64,000 bases of DNA from Yinghuangia soli (lineage in GTDB: Bacteria > Actinomycetota > Actinomycetes > Streptomycetales > Streptomycetaceae): positions 139,596 through 203,595 of the forward strand of contig NZ_JAKFHA010000005.1 of the NCBI RefSeq assembly GCF_021502675.1. Reading direction: 5' to 3'. Numbering within the stretch: the first letter of the stretch is position 1; each line of letters opens with the position of its first letter. A program made the position numbers and the translations under genes. The notes below the pieces were generated by a model. That model ran no database searches, was not told the origin of the DNA, and saw only the letters and a list, made by a program, of their open reading frames with translations. Shown here piece after piece: positions 1 through 7,660 of this stretch.

Positions 1-34
1 GGGGTTGGGGGGCCGCGCGGGGGTTGGGGGGCCC
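1..34 (+). repeat. G-tract direct repeat, potential G-quadruplex
   Basis: GGGGTTGGGGGGCC occurs at 1-14 and again at about 21-34, separated by GCGCGG. The four G runs, with loops TT, CCGCGC and TT, fit a canonical G-quadruplex pattern. It touches the window edge, so its full extent is unknown. It could also be a contig-end artefact. Confidence 0.5.
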
Positions 35-126
35 CCCCGAATCCTCCACGTTCAACCTCGTACTTGTTCTCGTCCTGCGGCTGTCTCCGGCCCGTCCGGA
101 CGCCACTTCTGCTTGCTGTGTGTGAA

Positions 127-154
127 GCGCCGCCGCCCGACGGGTCGGCGGCGC
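127..154 (+). terminator. Hairpin, terminator-like
   Basis: Perfect 9-bp arms GCGCCGCCG (127-135) and CGGCGGCGC (146-154) flank a 10-nt loop. A T-rich stretch (TTGTTCTTT) follows about 10 nt downstream on the plus strand. It could end transcription entering from the left of the window. Confidence 0.4.
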
Positions 155-410
155 AACATGCCTTGTTCTTTAGGCAGTTGGGCTCTTGCCCGTTGAGTTC
201 CGTTCAGGCACGGGGCTGCTCTGAGGGGCAGTGTCGGGGGAGCGCCGAGTTGGTGCCATATGCGTTTGCGGGGCGTCGGAGGTGGGTGTTTGTCGGCGAG
301 CCCGCGGACCGCGGCCTCGCCACAGCTCTCCATGCTTTTCCCGTACGCGCCCTCGCTGCGCGGCTGTCTCGGTCGTGCAGATTCCGCTCACTGCCTTGCC
401 TCGTGCGAAA

Positions 411-438
411 GCGCCGCGGCCTTAGGAGGCGGCGGCGC
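411..438 (-). terminator. Hairpin downstream of mgsA
   Basis: GCGCCGC (411-417) pairs with GCGGCGC (432-438). On the minus strand the stem is followed by TTTCGC. It lies about 45 bp beyond the stop codon of the methylglyoxal synthase gene, where a terminator is expected. Confidence 0.4.
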
Positions 439-482
439 GGCGTTCTTGTCTGCTTCAGTTGTGTCCGGGCGGCTGCGGGGTG

Positions 483-938
483 TCAGGAGGTGTGGCGGCC
501 GGCCAGGCGGGTGTCCACGTGTTCGCGGTCCGGGGCGGCCAGCAGCGGTGAGGTGATCACCAGGTCGGCGGTGGCGCGGTTGCAGGCCACGGGGACGTTG
601 GCCAGGACGGCGAGCCGGAGGAGGGCGCGGACGTCGGGCTCGTGGGGCTGGGCGGTCAGCGCGTCCCAGAAGAAGATGAGCAGGTCGATGTCGCCCTCGG
701 CGATGCGCGCGCCGACCTGCTGGTCGCCGCCCAGGGGGCCGCTGCGGAAGCGGACGACGGGGAGGCCGGTCTCGTCGGCGACCAAGCCGCCGGTCGTGCC
801 GGTGGCGTAGAGGCGGTGCTGCCCGAGGATGGCCTGGTGTTCGCGCGCCCACGCGACCATGTCGGGCTTGCAGCTGTCGTGGGCGACGAGGGCTATGCCC
901 ATCACGTCGGCCGCGGGCGTGTGGAGCTGGGTGGTCAT
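483..938 (-). CDS. mgsA: Methylglyoxal synthase
   Basis: This 151-residue protein should convert dihydroxyacetone phosphate to methylglyoxal and phosphate in the cytoplasm. The whole MGS-like domain is present. H20, D21 and K24 lie in the first strand motif (VAHDSCK), the phosphate-binding TGTT is at 46-49, and SGPLGGDQQ at 66-74 carries the expected catalytic Asp at 72. D92, H99 and D102 complete the active site. The ATG at 938 was chosen because a purine-rich GAAAGAGAG precedes it and family members start just before this domain; the frame stays open further upstream to 1010. It is monocistronic, and the divergent DUF488 gene lies 135 bp away. Identification is firm; physiological use (phosphate-starvation bypass) is inferred from the family. 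Confidence 0.9.
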   Translation of the reverse strand: MTTQLHTPAADVMGIALVAHDSCKPDMVAWAREHQAILGQHRLYATGTTGGLVADETGLPVVRFRSGPLGGDQQVGARIAEGDIDLLIFFWDALTAQPHEPDVRALLRLAVLANVPVACNRATADLVITSPLLAAPDREHVDTRLAGRHTS

Positions 939-1073
939 CGACTCTCTTTCGTGGGAGGAGCGGGCGCGTCGCGTGCGTATTCGTGCTCGGTACGGCCCAG
1001 CTTCCCGCATTATCGATCAAGGCGGTGTGAGGGCGGTTGCCGCGGTCGGCCGGTGAGACGAGGGGTGGACGCC

Positions 1074-1439
1074 ATGTCCGGTTTCCGGGTGGCGCGGGTG
1101 TACGACGCACCCGCCGCCGAGGACGGGCAGCGGGTGCTGGTGGACCGGCTGTGGCCGCGCGGCCTCAGCAAGGACAAGGCCGAACTGGACGACTGGGCCA
1201 AGGAGGTCGCGCCGTCCACCGAGCTGCGCAAGTGGTTCCACGCCGCGACCGGGCACGAGCGCGACGACGAGTTCGCGGAGCGCTACGCGGCGGAGCTGGA
1301 CGGCGCCGAGCAGCAGACCGGGCTGGCGAAGCTGCGCGCCGCGGCGGAGAAGGGCACGGTCACGCTGCTGACCGCGGTCAAGGATCCGGCGGAGAGCTAC
1401 CTGTCGGTGCTCCTGGAGCGGCTCGCCGCGAAGAAGTAG
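1074..1439 (+). CDS. DUF488 family protein
   Basis: A 121-residue protein of the DUF488 family, whose biochemical role is not established. The family signature RVLVDRLWPRG (about residues 20-30) and the following W-x-K-x-x-x-P-S-x-x-L-R-x-W-F pattern are clear. The ATG at 1074 is preceded by AGGGG at 1061-1065. The longer open frame upstream overlaps mgsA on the other strand and is not credible. The stop codon lies two bases from the stop of the convergent acetyltransferase gene. No partner gene suggests a function. Confidence 0.85.
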   Translation: MSGFRVARVYDAPAAEDGQRVLVDRLWPRGLSKDKAELDDWAKEVAPSTELRKWFHAATGHERDDEFAERYAAELDGAEQQTGLAKLRAAAEKGTVTLLTAVKDPAESYLSVLLERLAAKK

Positions 1440-1440
1440 G

Positions 1441-1950
1441 TCAGGCCGGCCACAGGGCGTACTGCCAGTCGTTGCACTGCATGAAGTGCCCGACCGGGTA
1501 CTCGAACTGCTCCGCGCCCAGCAGCGTGAACCCGGCCTTGCGGCACACCCCGTTGGACGCCGGGTGGTCGACCGCCGGGTACGCGTGGACCAGGCGGTGC
1601 TTGCCGTGCGCCTTCGCTTCGGCGAGCAGCGCGGTCACCGCGGCGGCGGCCAGGCCGCGGCCCTGGAACTCGGGCAGTACGCCCCAGCCCGCCTCCCACA
1701 CGGTCGCGCCGTGCCACTCGCGCTCCCAGTAGCCGACCGTGCCCGCGGCGGCCTCGCCGCCGTCGGCCGGGACCATGATGCGGAACATCCGCCTGCCGTC
1801 CTTGCCGGCCAGCGCCGCGTACCGGACGTTGCGCTCGCGCACCTTCTCGTCGGTCTCGGGCCCGCCCAGGTGGTCGGTCATCTCCGGCGCGTTGTGCCGC
1901 ACGAGGAGGCCGAGGTGCTCGGGGGTGTCCTGCCAGAGTTCGAGGCGCAT
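1441..1950 (-). CDS. GNAT family N-acetyltransferase
   Basis: This 169-residue protein resembles the RimJ/RimL-like group of GNAT acetyltransferases. It should transfer an acetyl group from acetyl-CoA to an unknown amine. The acetyl-CoA pyrophosphate-binding motif A is visible as QGRGLA at about 96-101, within a strand-helix segment GWGVLPEFQGRGL. A later ASNGVCRKAGF segment matches the conserved N-x-x-S/C-x-x-x-x-x-K-x-G-F region near the C-terminus. The ATG at 1950 starts just before the first strand. It converges on the DUF488 gene with almost no spacer. Substrate unknown. Confidence 0.85.
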   Translation of the reverse strand: MRLELWQDTPEHLGLLVRHNAPEMTDHLGGPETDEKVRERNVRYAALAGKDGRRMFRIMVPADGGEAAAGTVGYWEREWHGATVWEAGWGVLPEFQGRGLAAAAVTALLAEAKAHGKHRLVHAYPAVDHPASNGVCRKAGFTLLGAEQFEYPVGHFMQCNDWQYALWPA

Positions 1951-2101
1951 GGGTCCGATCCTCGCCCATCGGTCCGACACGCGCCGCGGCAGGCCAGGGC
2001 GTCCGGCCCGGCAAATCGGGACGAAAGTCAGGTATGCCCCGCGCGACTCCCGGGCACCTGTTGCTCTGTCCCGTTTCCCGACGCCCGTGGGAGCACGCCG
2101 C

Positions 2102-3190
2102 ATGACCTCCGCTCCGTCCGCCGAGCCGCAGCCGGTCCTCCAGGCGGTCCTCGCACCTCTCACCAAAGCTGCGGTGTTCCTGGTCGTGACGGTCGACCCG
2201 GGCGGCGAGGAGCAGGTACGCGACCTGGTCCCGGACATCTCCGGGCTGGTCCGCTCGGTCGGCTTCCGGGCCCCCGAGGACGGCCTCACCTGCATCACGG
2301 GCATCGGCTCGGACGCCTGGGACCGCTTGTTCGGCGGCCCGCGCCCGGCCGAGCTGCACCCCCTCGCCGAGCGCACCGGGGCCGCCCACCGCGCCCCCTC
2401 CACCCCCGGCGACCTGCTCTTCCACATCCGCGCGCAGCGCATGGACCTGTGCTTCGAGCTGGCCACCCACCTGATGGCCCGGCTCAAGGGCGCCGTGACG
2501 GTACGCGACGAGGTGCACGGGTTCAAATACTTCGACGACCGCGACCTGCTCGGCTTCGTGGACGGCACCGAGAACCCGGTCGGCTCGCCCGCGCACCGTG
2601 CGGCGTTCACCACCGCGCAGGCCGACCCCGACTTCGCCGGTGGCAGCTACGTGATCGTGCAGAAGTACCTGCACGACATGGAGGCCTGGAACGCGCTGCC
2701 CGTCGAGGCCCAGGAGCGCGCGGTGGGCCGGACCAAGCTCTCCGACATCGAGATGAGCGACGAGGAGAAGCCCCCGAACTCGCACGTCGCGCTCACCACG
2801 GTCGAGGACGCGGACGGCGTCCAGCAGCAGATCGTGCGCCTCAACATGCCCTTCGGCACGCTGGGCCGCGGCGAGTTCGGGACGTACTTCATCGGCTACT
2901 GCGCGACGCCCTCGGTCACCGAGGAGATGCTCGACAACATGTTCCTGGGCAGCCCGCCCGGCGTGCACGACCGCCTGCTCGACTTCTCGACCGCGGTCAC
3001 CGGGTCGCTGTACTTCGTGCCGTCCCAGGACTTCCTGGACGACCCGCCGGGGCCGCCCGGTGAGACTGCCGCGGCGGAGACCGCCGGAGAAGCCGAGGCC
3101 GATGGAGAAGCCGACGACCCCGATTCCGTGACCGACCCGTTCGACGGCTCGCTGCGCATCGGCAGCCTGAAGAGGAGCAACGCGCGATGA
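2102..3190 (+). CDS. DyP-type haem peroxidase, encapsulin cargo
   Basis: A 362-residue dye-decolourising peroxidase. The diagnostic GFVDGTE motif (151-157) supplies the distal catalytic Asp154. H228 (NSHVALT) fits the proximal haem ligand and R246 (IVRLNMPFG) the distal arginine. After the catalytic domain (to about 312) comes an acidic Pro/Ala/Glu linker. The protein ends in DGSLRIGSLKR (348-358), the classical encapsulin targeting peptide. The ATG at 2102 lies just upstream of the domain. The stop overlaps the encapsulin start by four bases (ATGA), so the two are translationally coupled. No signal peptide is present, so it should act in the cytoplasm inside the protein shell. Confidence 0.95.
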   Translation: MTSAPSAEPQPVLQAVLAPLTKAAVFLVVTVDPGGEEQVRDLVPDISGLVRSVGFRAPEDGLTCITGIGSDAWDRLFGGPRPAELHPLAERTGAAHRAPSTPGDLLFHIRAQRMDLCFELATHLMARLKGAVTVRDEVHGFKYFDDRDLLGFVDGTENPVGSPAHRAAFTTAQADPDFAGGSYVIVQKYLHDMEAWNALPVEAQERAVGRTKLSDIEMSDEEKPPNSHVALTTVEDADGVQQQIVRLNMPFGTLGRGEFGTYFIGYCATPSVTEEMLDNMFLGSPPGVHDRLLDFSTAVTGSLYFVPSQDFLDDPPGPPGETAAAETAGEAEADGEADDPDSVTDPFDGSLRIGSLKRSNAR

Positions 3191-3993
3191 ACAACCTGCA
3201 CCGCGAACTCGCCCCGATCTCCGACGCCGCCTGGGCGGAGATCGAGGACGAGGCCCGCCGGACCTTCACCCTCCACCTGGCCGGCCGCCGCGTCGTCGAC
3301 CTGGACGGGCCGTCCGGGACCGGTCTGGCCGCGGTCGGCACCGGGCACGTCACGCCGCTCGGCTCGCCGGGCGCCGGCGTGCAGGCGGTCAGCCGCGACG
3401 CCCAGCGCGTGGTCGAACTGCGGGTGCCGTTCACGCTCGACCGCGAGGCCGTCGACGACGTGCTGCGCGGCTCCAAGGACTCCGACTGGCAGCCGGTCAA
3501 GGACGCCGCCCGCACCATGGCGCTGGCCGAGGACCGGGCCGTCTTCGAGGGCTGGGCGGAGGCCGGCATCACCGGCATCCGGGCCGGTGCCGACACCTCG
3601 CCGGTCGAACTCCCGGAGCGGGTCGAGGACTACCCCGACGCGGTCTCGCGCGCGCTGACCGGGCTGCGCCTGGCCGGCGTGGGCGGCCCGTACGCGCTGC
3701 TCCTGGGCGCCGACACGTACACCGCGGTCAACGAGACCTCCAACCACGGCTACCCGGTACGCGAGCACGTCGCCCGCGTGCTGTCCGGCGGCGAGATCGT
3801 GTGGGCGCCCGCGCTGGCCGGCGCGGTGCTGCTGTCGACCCGCGGCGGCGACTTCGAGATGCACCTCGGGCAGGACCTCTCGATCGGGTACGAGGCGCAC
3901 GATGCGTCCACCGTGCGCCTCTACCTGACCGAGTCGCTCACGTTCTCGCTCTACTCGCCGGAAGCGGCCGTGGCGCTCACCGCGGCCGGCTGA
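3187..3993 (+). CDS. Encapsulin shell protein, family 1
   Basis: A 268-residue HK97-fold shell protein of the linocin M18/encapsulin family 1. It has the usual length for shells that assemble as a 60-subunit T=1 particle about 24 nm wide. It opens with MNNLHRELAPIS and ends in the family's conserved YLTESLTFSLYSPEAAV. The start overlaps the peroxidase stop by 4 bp. The upstream gene's C-terminal targeting peptide identifies the cargo as that DyP peroxidase. No second cargo (ferritin-like protein, haemerythrin) lies in the operon. A role in peroxide or oxidative defence is inferred from characterised DyP-encapsulin pairs. Confidence 0.95.
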   Translation: MNNLHRELAPISDAAWAEIEDEARRTFTLHLAGRRVVDLDGPSGTGLAAVGTGHVTPLGSPGAGVQAVSRDAQRVVELRVPFTLDREAVDDVLRGSKDSDWQPVKDAARTMALAEDRAVFEGWAEAGITGIRAGADTSPVELPERVEDYPDAVSRALTGLRLAGVGGPYALLLGADTYTAVNETSNHGYPVREHVARVLSGGEIVWAPALAGAVLLSTRGGDFEMHLGQDLSIGYEAHDASTVRLYLTESLTFSLYSPEAAVALTAAG

Positions 3994-4003
3994 CCCGCGC
4001 GGC

Positions 4004-4522
4004 TCACTCGCCCGCGAGCACCTTCGGCTCGCCGGTGAACCACACGTTCTTCACGAGCAGGTGCCGCATCGCCCACCCGCTGCCGGTACGCACGAGCTCG
4101 ACGTCGTAGCGGTTCTTCAGCAGCAGGTGCCGGCTGTGGTCGTGCTTCGGCAGGTGCTGGGCCTCGACGATCGCGGTCAGGCGCGCCTCGTCGCCGTCGA
4201 CGGCGATGCGCACGTTGGTGACCGAGTGCGTGGTGTCGAGGTTCCAGCCGTCGTTGAAGTGCACCGCGAGGATCGCGTCGAAACCGTCCATGACCGGGAT
4301 TTCGAGGCCCAGGCGCTCCGCCACCGGACGGAAGTCGAATACCGCGTCCGGCGTGAACGCGCTGGTGAACACGTCCGGATCACGCTCGTCCACGCCGAGA
4401 CCGAACCTGAGGAGCGCGTCCGCGATCTCGGCCCGGTCGCGCAGTTCGCGGACCACGTCGTGGACCAGCTCGGAGTCGAGATCGGCGGACAGGGCGTTGG
4501 TGTTCGGGACGAACGCGGGCAT
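4004..4522 (-). CDS. SnoaL-like / NTF2-fold protein
   Basis: A 172-residue cytoplasmic protein with a single SnoaL-like, cone-shaped alpha+beta barrel domain. Typical signs are the N-terminal helix DRAEIADALLRFGLGVDERD, followed by FTPDAVFDF and the H-x-V-T-N-V strand (HSVTNVRI). The fold occurs in isomerases, dehydratases, polyketide-cyclase-like enzymes and ligand-binding proteins, so the reaction cannot be named. The ATG at 4522 follows AAGGGA at a good distance. It converges on the encapsulin gene with a 10-bp spacer. No partner enzymes are adjacent, so the role is unknown. Confidence 0.75.
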   Translation of the reverse strand: MPAFVPNTNALSADLDSELVHDVVRELRDRAEIADALLRFGLGVDERDPDVFTSAFTPDAVFDFRPVAERLGLEIPVMDGFDAILAVHFNDGWNLDTTHSVTNVRIAVDGDEARLTAIVEAQHLPKHDHSRHLLLKNRYDVELVRTGSGWAMRHLLVKNVWFTGEPKVLAGE

Positions 4523-4560
4523 GGGAATCCCTTCGGGACGGCGGAAAATCGGCGCAACCA

Positions 4561-4601
4561 AGCGGCGCCTGCCCCGGTGCAGCAACGGGGCAGGCGCCGC
4601 T
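4561..4601 (-). terminator. Strong hairpin between MHYT and SnoaL-like genes
   Basis: Arms 4561-4576 and 4586-4601 form a perfect 16-bp stem with a 9-nt loop (GTGCAGCAA). Both flanking genes are read on the minus strand, so it most likely ends the MHYT-gene transcript about 70 bp past that stop codon. There is no long U tract, as is common in high-GC actinomycetes. Confidence 0.75.
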
Positions 4602-4672
4602 ATTTCCGATTCCCGAAAGGGATTTGCCCGGCGTCCTCGGCTCGTTCGGCCTGCGCGGCCCGGTCCGCCCGG

Positions 4673-5482
4673 TCAGCCGGCGAAGTTCTCGTACGACTGC
4701 TCGCGGCCCCGGGTGAGCCGGTCCAGGCGCTCGTCGAAGTCGGCGTCCTCCAGCAGCTCGTCCTCGGTCGGGGACAGCGCCACGATGAACAGCGTCACGA
4801 CGGTGAACAGGCTGATGCCGGTGATCAGCGGCGCGATGAAGCTCGACGTCTCGGCGCCCGGCACGCTCGCCGCGGTCGCAGTGACCTTCGCGCTCAGCGC
4901 CGACATGCCCGTGTAGTGCATGCCGCACACCGCGACGCCCATCGCCAGGGCCGCGCCTGTGGTCGCGAGCGCACCGCGCACGTTCAGGGCGAACCACAGC
5001 GCCGCGGTCGCCGCCGCGATCGCGATGACCACGGAGGCCACGACGGTCGGTGTCGCATAGCCGAGCGAGCCGCGCATGTTCATCGCGGACATGCCCAGGT
5101 AGTGCATCGCCGCGACGCCCGTCCCGGTCAGCACGCCGCCCGCGACCAGGCGCGGCCACCGGGACCGGCCGGTCGCCGCGGTGACCAGGCCGGCCGCCAC
5201 GACCGCGACCGAGACCAGCAGGCTCACCACGGTGCGGGTCACGTCGTAGCGCAGCGGGGTGCCCTCGACCGAGAAACCCAGCATCGCGATGAAGTGCATG
5301 ACCCAGATGCCGGTGCCGCCGATCGAGACGGCGGCGAGGGCGAACCACCCGGAGCGCGACCACCCGGACAGCGCCCGGGCCCGCGACGTGCACAGCAGGC
5401 CGAGGGCGGCGCCCACGCACGACATCGCGTACGCGAGGACCGGGGTGAGCGGGCCGGAGGAGAAGTGGTGGATGTGCCCCAC
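4673..5482 (-). CDS. MHYT-domain integral membrane protein
   Basis: A 269-residue membrane protein with about seven transmembrane helices and three MHYT-type motifs at the ends of helices: V-M-H-F-I-A-M, A-M-H-Y-L-G-M and G-M-H-Y-T-G-M. The Met and His residues are thought to bind a metal such as copper, and the domain is proposed to sense O2, CO or NO. In many bacteria it is fused to GGDEF/EAL output. Here it stands alone with a short acidic and charged cytoplasmic tail (DEDELLEDADFDERLDRL-like), so any signalling partner must be elsewhere. Start at ATG 5482. Family call firm, function open. Confidence 0.85.
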   Translation of the reverse strand: MGHIHHFSSGPLTPVLAYAMSCVGAALGLLCTSRARALSGWSRSGWFALAAVSIGGTGIWVMHFIAMLGFSVEGTPLRYDVTRTVVSLLVSVAVVAAGLVTAATGRSRWPRLVAGGVLTGTGVAAMHYLGMSAMNMRGSLGYATPTVVASVVIAIAAATAALWFALNVRGALATTGAALAMGVAVCGMHYTGMSALSAKVTATAASVPGAETSSFIAPLITGISLFTVVTLFIVALSPTEDELLEDADFDERLDRLTRGREQSYENFAG

Positions 5483-5785
5483 GGCAGGGGTCCTTTCGGG
5501 CAGCGCGAAGCCGCGCCAGGAAAGCGGGAATGGGAGGGAGCCCCGGAATCCCCCCGGATTTCGGGCGCGGGCGTGCCGCGGCGAAGATGATAGACACGTC
5601 GACTTACCGGTGAGTACGGCGGGGGTCTACGCGGGTTGCCCGCCCTGCTGCGCAGACGCGGGGAAGCCCGCCGCGCGAGTACGCGGGCGGGCTTCCGAAA
5701 CGTCGTGCCCATCGGGGTTCCCCACCGCCCTGTCGGCCGGGGCATGTGCGGGATGCCGGCAGGGGACCGGGGCGGCGACAGCGAA
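5483..5785. other. Intergenic region upstream of the MHYT gene
   Basis: About 300 bp with no credible gene. It should hold the MHYT-gene promoter near its left end and the 3' end of the sigma-factor operon transcript (hairpin at 5662-5696). Confidence 0.5.
5662..5696 (-). terminator. Hairpin downstream of the ECF sigma operon
   Basis: GGAAGCCCGCC (5662-5672) pairs perfectly with GGCGGGCTTCC (5686-5696). The 13-nt interior can pair further through CGCG/CGCG. It lies about 90 bp beyond the stop of the proline-rich membrane protein on the minus strand. Confidence 0.65.
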
Positions 5786-7039
5786 TCAGCCTTGATCGGA
5801 CCCGTACTTGTACTCGCGCAGCAACTGACCGGCGCCGTCGTAGGCGCGCACCGTTGCCTCGACCCCTCCGAAGCTGAGGATCTTCCCGTCCGGGCCGATC
5901 CGCATCCCGACACCGAACTCACCGTGCGCGAACCAGTACCCGCCCCGCGTCGCGGCCAGCGCCAGAACACCGTCCGGGCCGGTGACCTCGATGCGCGCCA
6001 CATTGTCCGCGGCTCGACCCCACAGCGTGAACGATGTCCGGGGCAGCTCGGCGGGGACCGCCGCGATGCCGTTCGACGCGGCCGTGCGCGCGAACGTGGA
6101 GAACGCACCGTTCAGGTCGTCGGTGAGCCACCCGAGCGGCCCGTCCGGGAACGACGGCTCGCCCCTGCACGGAACCACCACTGGGCCATTCGCCTTGCCA
6201 ACGACGAATGGCACCAGCTTGCCGTCGGCGTCCGGCTCCCAGGCCGTGAACACCGGCTTGTACGCGGACTCCTTTTCGGGGAGCCCTCGCAGCATCGGGG
6301 CGGAAGAGCCCGGCTTGCCGGACCCCATCGCGCTTGCCCACGCGGTCGGAACGCCGGGTGGCGGAGACCACGACACACCGGGTGCCGGAGTCCAAGCCTG
6401 GCCGGCCGTCGGGGACCACGTCAGGCCGGACGGCATGGAGATGATCGTCGCGCTCGCCGGCATCTGCGCCGGCAGGTCGCTCGCGATCGGCGGCTCGGTC
6501 TTCCCGGGCACCGACCCCGGCGAGCCCGGCGACCCCGGCAACCCGGCCATGCCGCTTTCCGACGCCGCCGGCGGCGAGTAGAACGGCGCGTCGGGCGGCA
6601 GCTGCGACGCACCGGACCCGGGCCACGTCGGAGTGGCGTCGCTCGGCCGGGGCACCGCCGACGGGATCATGCTCGGCATCGGTGGCTTGGCGGTCGGGGA
6701 CAGCGTGGGCATCGGCGGCGGCGACCCGCCCTTGCGGCCGTTCTCCATGCACGTCCGCAACACCGCCTTCGCCACGTCCGCCGGCACCGGGTCGCCGGGC
6801 TTCGCCGACTCCCGCGGCACCCCCGCCTCCCCGGCGGTGGCGCTCCGCTGCGCGCCGTCCGCCCACGGCTGCGCGACGCCGACCCCCACGCCCGCGGCCA
6901 CCAGCACCGCGGCGGTGGCCATGAGCGGCACGGCGATGCGGCGCGGCTCGGGGGTGTACTCGTCCGCTTCCAGCAAGTCCATGAGTTCGCGGCGCCGGCG
7001 GTCGTGCCCGGGCAGCCTGTCGTCGTGGTTCGGGCTCAT
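5786..7039 (-). CDS. Proline-rich single-pass membrane protein, likely ECF sigma partner
   Basis: I do not recognise a named family. The 417-residue protein has a charged cytoplasmic N-terminus of about 35 residues, one transmembrane helix (roughly 37-58), and a long Pro/Ser/Gly-rich extracytoplasmic linker. The linker contains three W-S/T-P octads (TWSPTAGQ, AWTPAPGV, SWSPPPGV). A C-terminal globular region of about 170 residues follows, rich in beta-strand-like G-x-D-G turns. Its start overlaps the stop of the ECF sigma gene by 4 bp, which is the position of an anti-sigma factor. No zinc-binding H-x-x-x-C-x-x-C motif of ZAS anti-sigmas is present. A membrane anti-sigma role is an inference from gene order and topology. 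Confidence 0.7.
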   Translation of the reverse strand: MSPNHDDRLPGHDRRRRELMDLLEADEYTPEPRRIAVPLMATAAVLVAAGVGVGVAQPWADGAQRSATAGEAGVPRESAKPGDPVPADVAKAVLRTCMENGRKGGSPPPMPTLSPTAKPPMPSMIPSAVPRPSDATPTWPGSGASQLPPDAPFYSPPAASESGMAGLPGSPGSPGSVPGKTEPPIASDLPAQMPASATIISMPSGLTWSPTAGQAWTPAPGVSWSPPPGVPTAWASAMGSGKPGSSAPMLRGLPEKESAYKPVFTAWEPDADGKLVPFVVGKANGPVVVPCRGEPSFPDGPLGWLTDDLNGAFSTFARTAASNGIAAVPAELPRTSFTLWGRAADNVARIEVTGPDGVLALAATRGGYWFAHGEFGVGMRIGPDGKILSFGGVEATVRAYDGAGQLLREYKYGSDQG

Positions 7040-7617
7040 CGCTCGTTCTCCAACTCCTCCGGCACCAGCGTGCCGAGCCGTGCCCGCGCCCGGTGCATCC
7101 GGGCCTTGACCGTGCCGAGCGGAATCCCCAAGGCCACCGCGGCGGCCTGCTGGTCCAGGCCGCCCCACACGCACAGTTCGACGACGTCGCGCTCGTGGCG
7201 CGGCAGCCGGCCGACCGAGCGGCGCAGGGCCGCCGCGCGGCGCTCCGCGTCCAGCCGGGCCGCGACGTCGTCGGCGTGGTCCGGGACGTCGGGCGGCGGC
7301 GGTATGCGCTCGACCAGCGCCCGGTACCGGCGCAGCGCGCGCCTGCGGTTGGCCAGCGTGCGGTTCGCCGTGCCGAGCAGCCACGGCAGGACGCTCTCGC
7401 GGTCGATGCGCACCTCGGCCCGGCGCCGCCAGGCGGCCAGGAAGACCGCCGAGGTCAGGTCCTCGGCCTCGGTGTGCTCCCCGGTCCGGCGCAGCAGATG
7501 GCCGTACACCGCGCCGGCGTACCGGTCGAAGACGTCCGCGAACGCACCTCGGTCCCCCTCGGCGATGCGCAGCCACAGGGCCTGATCCGTGAGGTCGTGC
7601 CTCTGATGGGTCATCAC
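7036..7617 (-). CDS. ECF (sigma-70 family, group 4) RNA polymerase sigma factor
   Basis: A 193-residue ECF sigma factor with region 2 (about 25-95, including AEDLTSAVFLAAWRR and the W-L-L-G-T-A-N-R end) and region 4 (about 130-185). The region 4 helix-turn-helix reads L-P-x-x-E-R-D-V-V-E-L, A-A-A-V-A-L-G-I-P-L-G-T-V-K-A-R-M-H-R-A-R. GTG at 7617 and ATG at 7614 are equally possible starts; no strong ribosome site distinguishes them. The stop overlaps the start of the downstream membrane protein, implying a sigma/anti-sigma unit for an envelope signal. Regulon unknown. Confidence 0.9.
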   Translation of the reverse strand: MMTHQRHDLTDQALWLRIAEGDRGAFADVFDRYAGAVYGHLLRRTGEHTEAEDLTSAVFLAAWRRRAEVRIDRESVLPWLLGTANRTLANRRRALRRYRALVERIPPPPDVPDHADDVAARLDAERRAAALRRSVGRLPRHERDVVELCVWGGLDQQAAAVALGIPLGTVKARMHRARARLGTLVPEELENER

Positions 7618-7628
7618 ATCCCAGGAGT

Positions 7629-7641
7629 GTCCGGACCGGAC
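7629..7641. promoter_or_regulatory. 13-bp perfect palindrome upstream of the ECF sigma gene
   Basis: GTCCGGACCGGAC is perfectly symmetrical around its central base and lies 11 bp before the sigma-factor start. It could be an operator overlapping the ribosome-binding region. It could also be a chance GC-rich palindrome. Confidence 0.3.
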
Positions 7642-7660
7642 CGTCGGGTTGCCGGGAAGT

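Larger units (their letters stand above)
1..482. other. Gene-free left edge of window
   Basis: I see no credible gene here. The reading frames are arginine- and proline-rich compositional shadows with no recognisable domain. The stretch holds a G-tract direct repeat at the extreme edge and two hairpins, listed separately. The first gene reads leftwards into this region, so the right half is its 3' flank. Confidence 0.6.
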
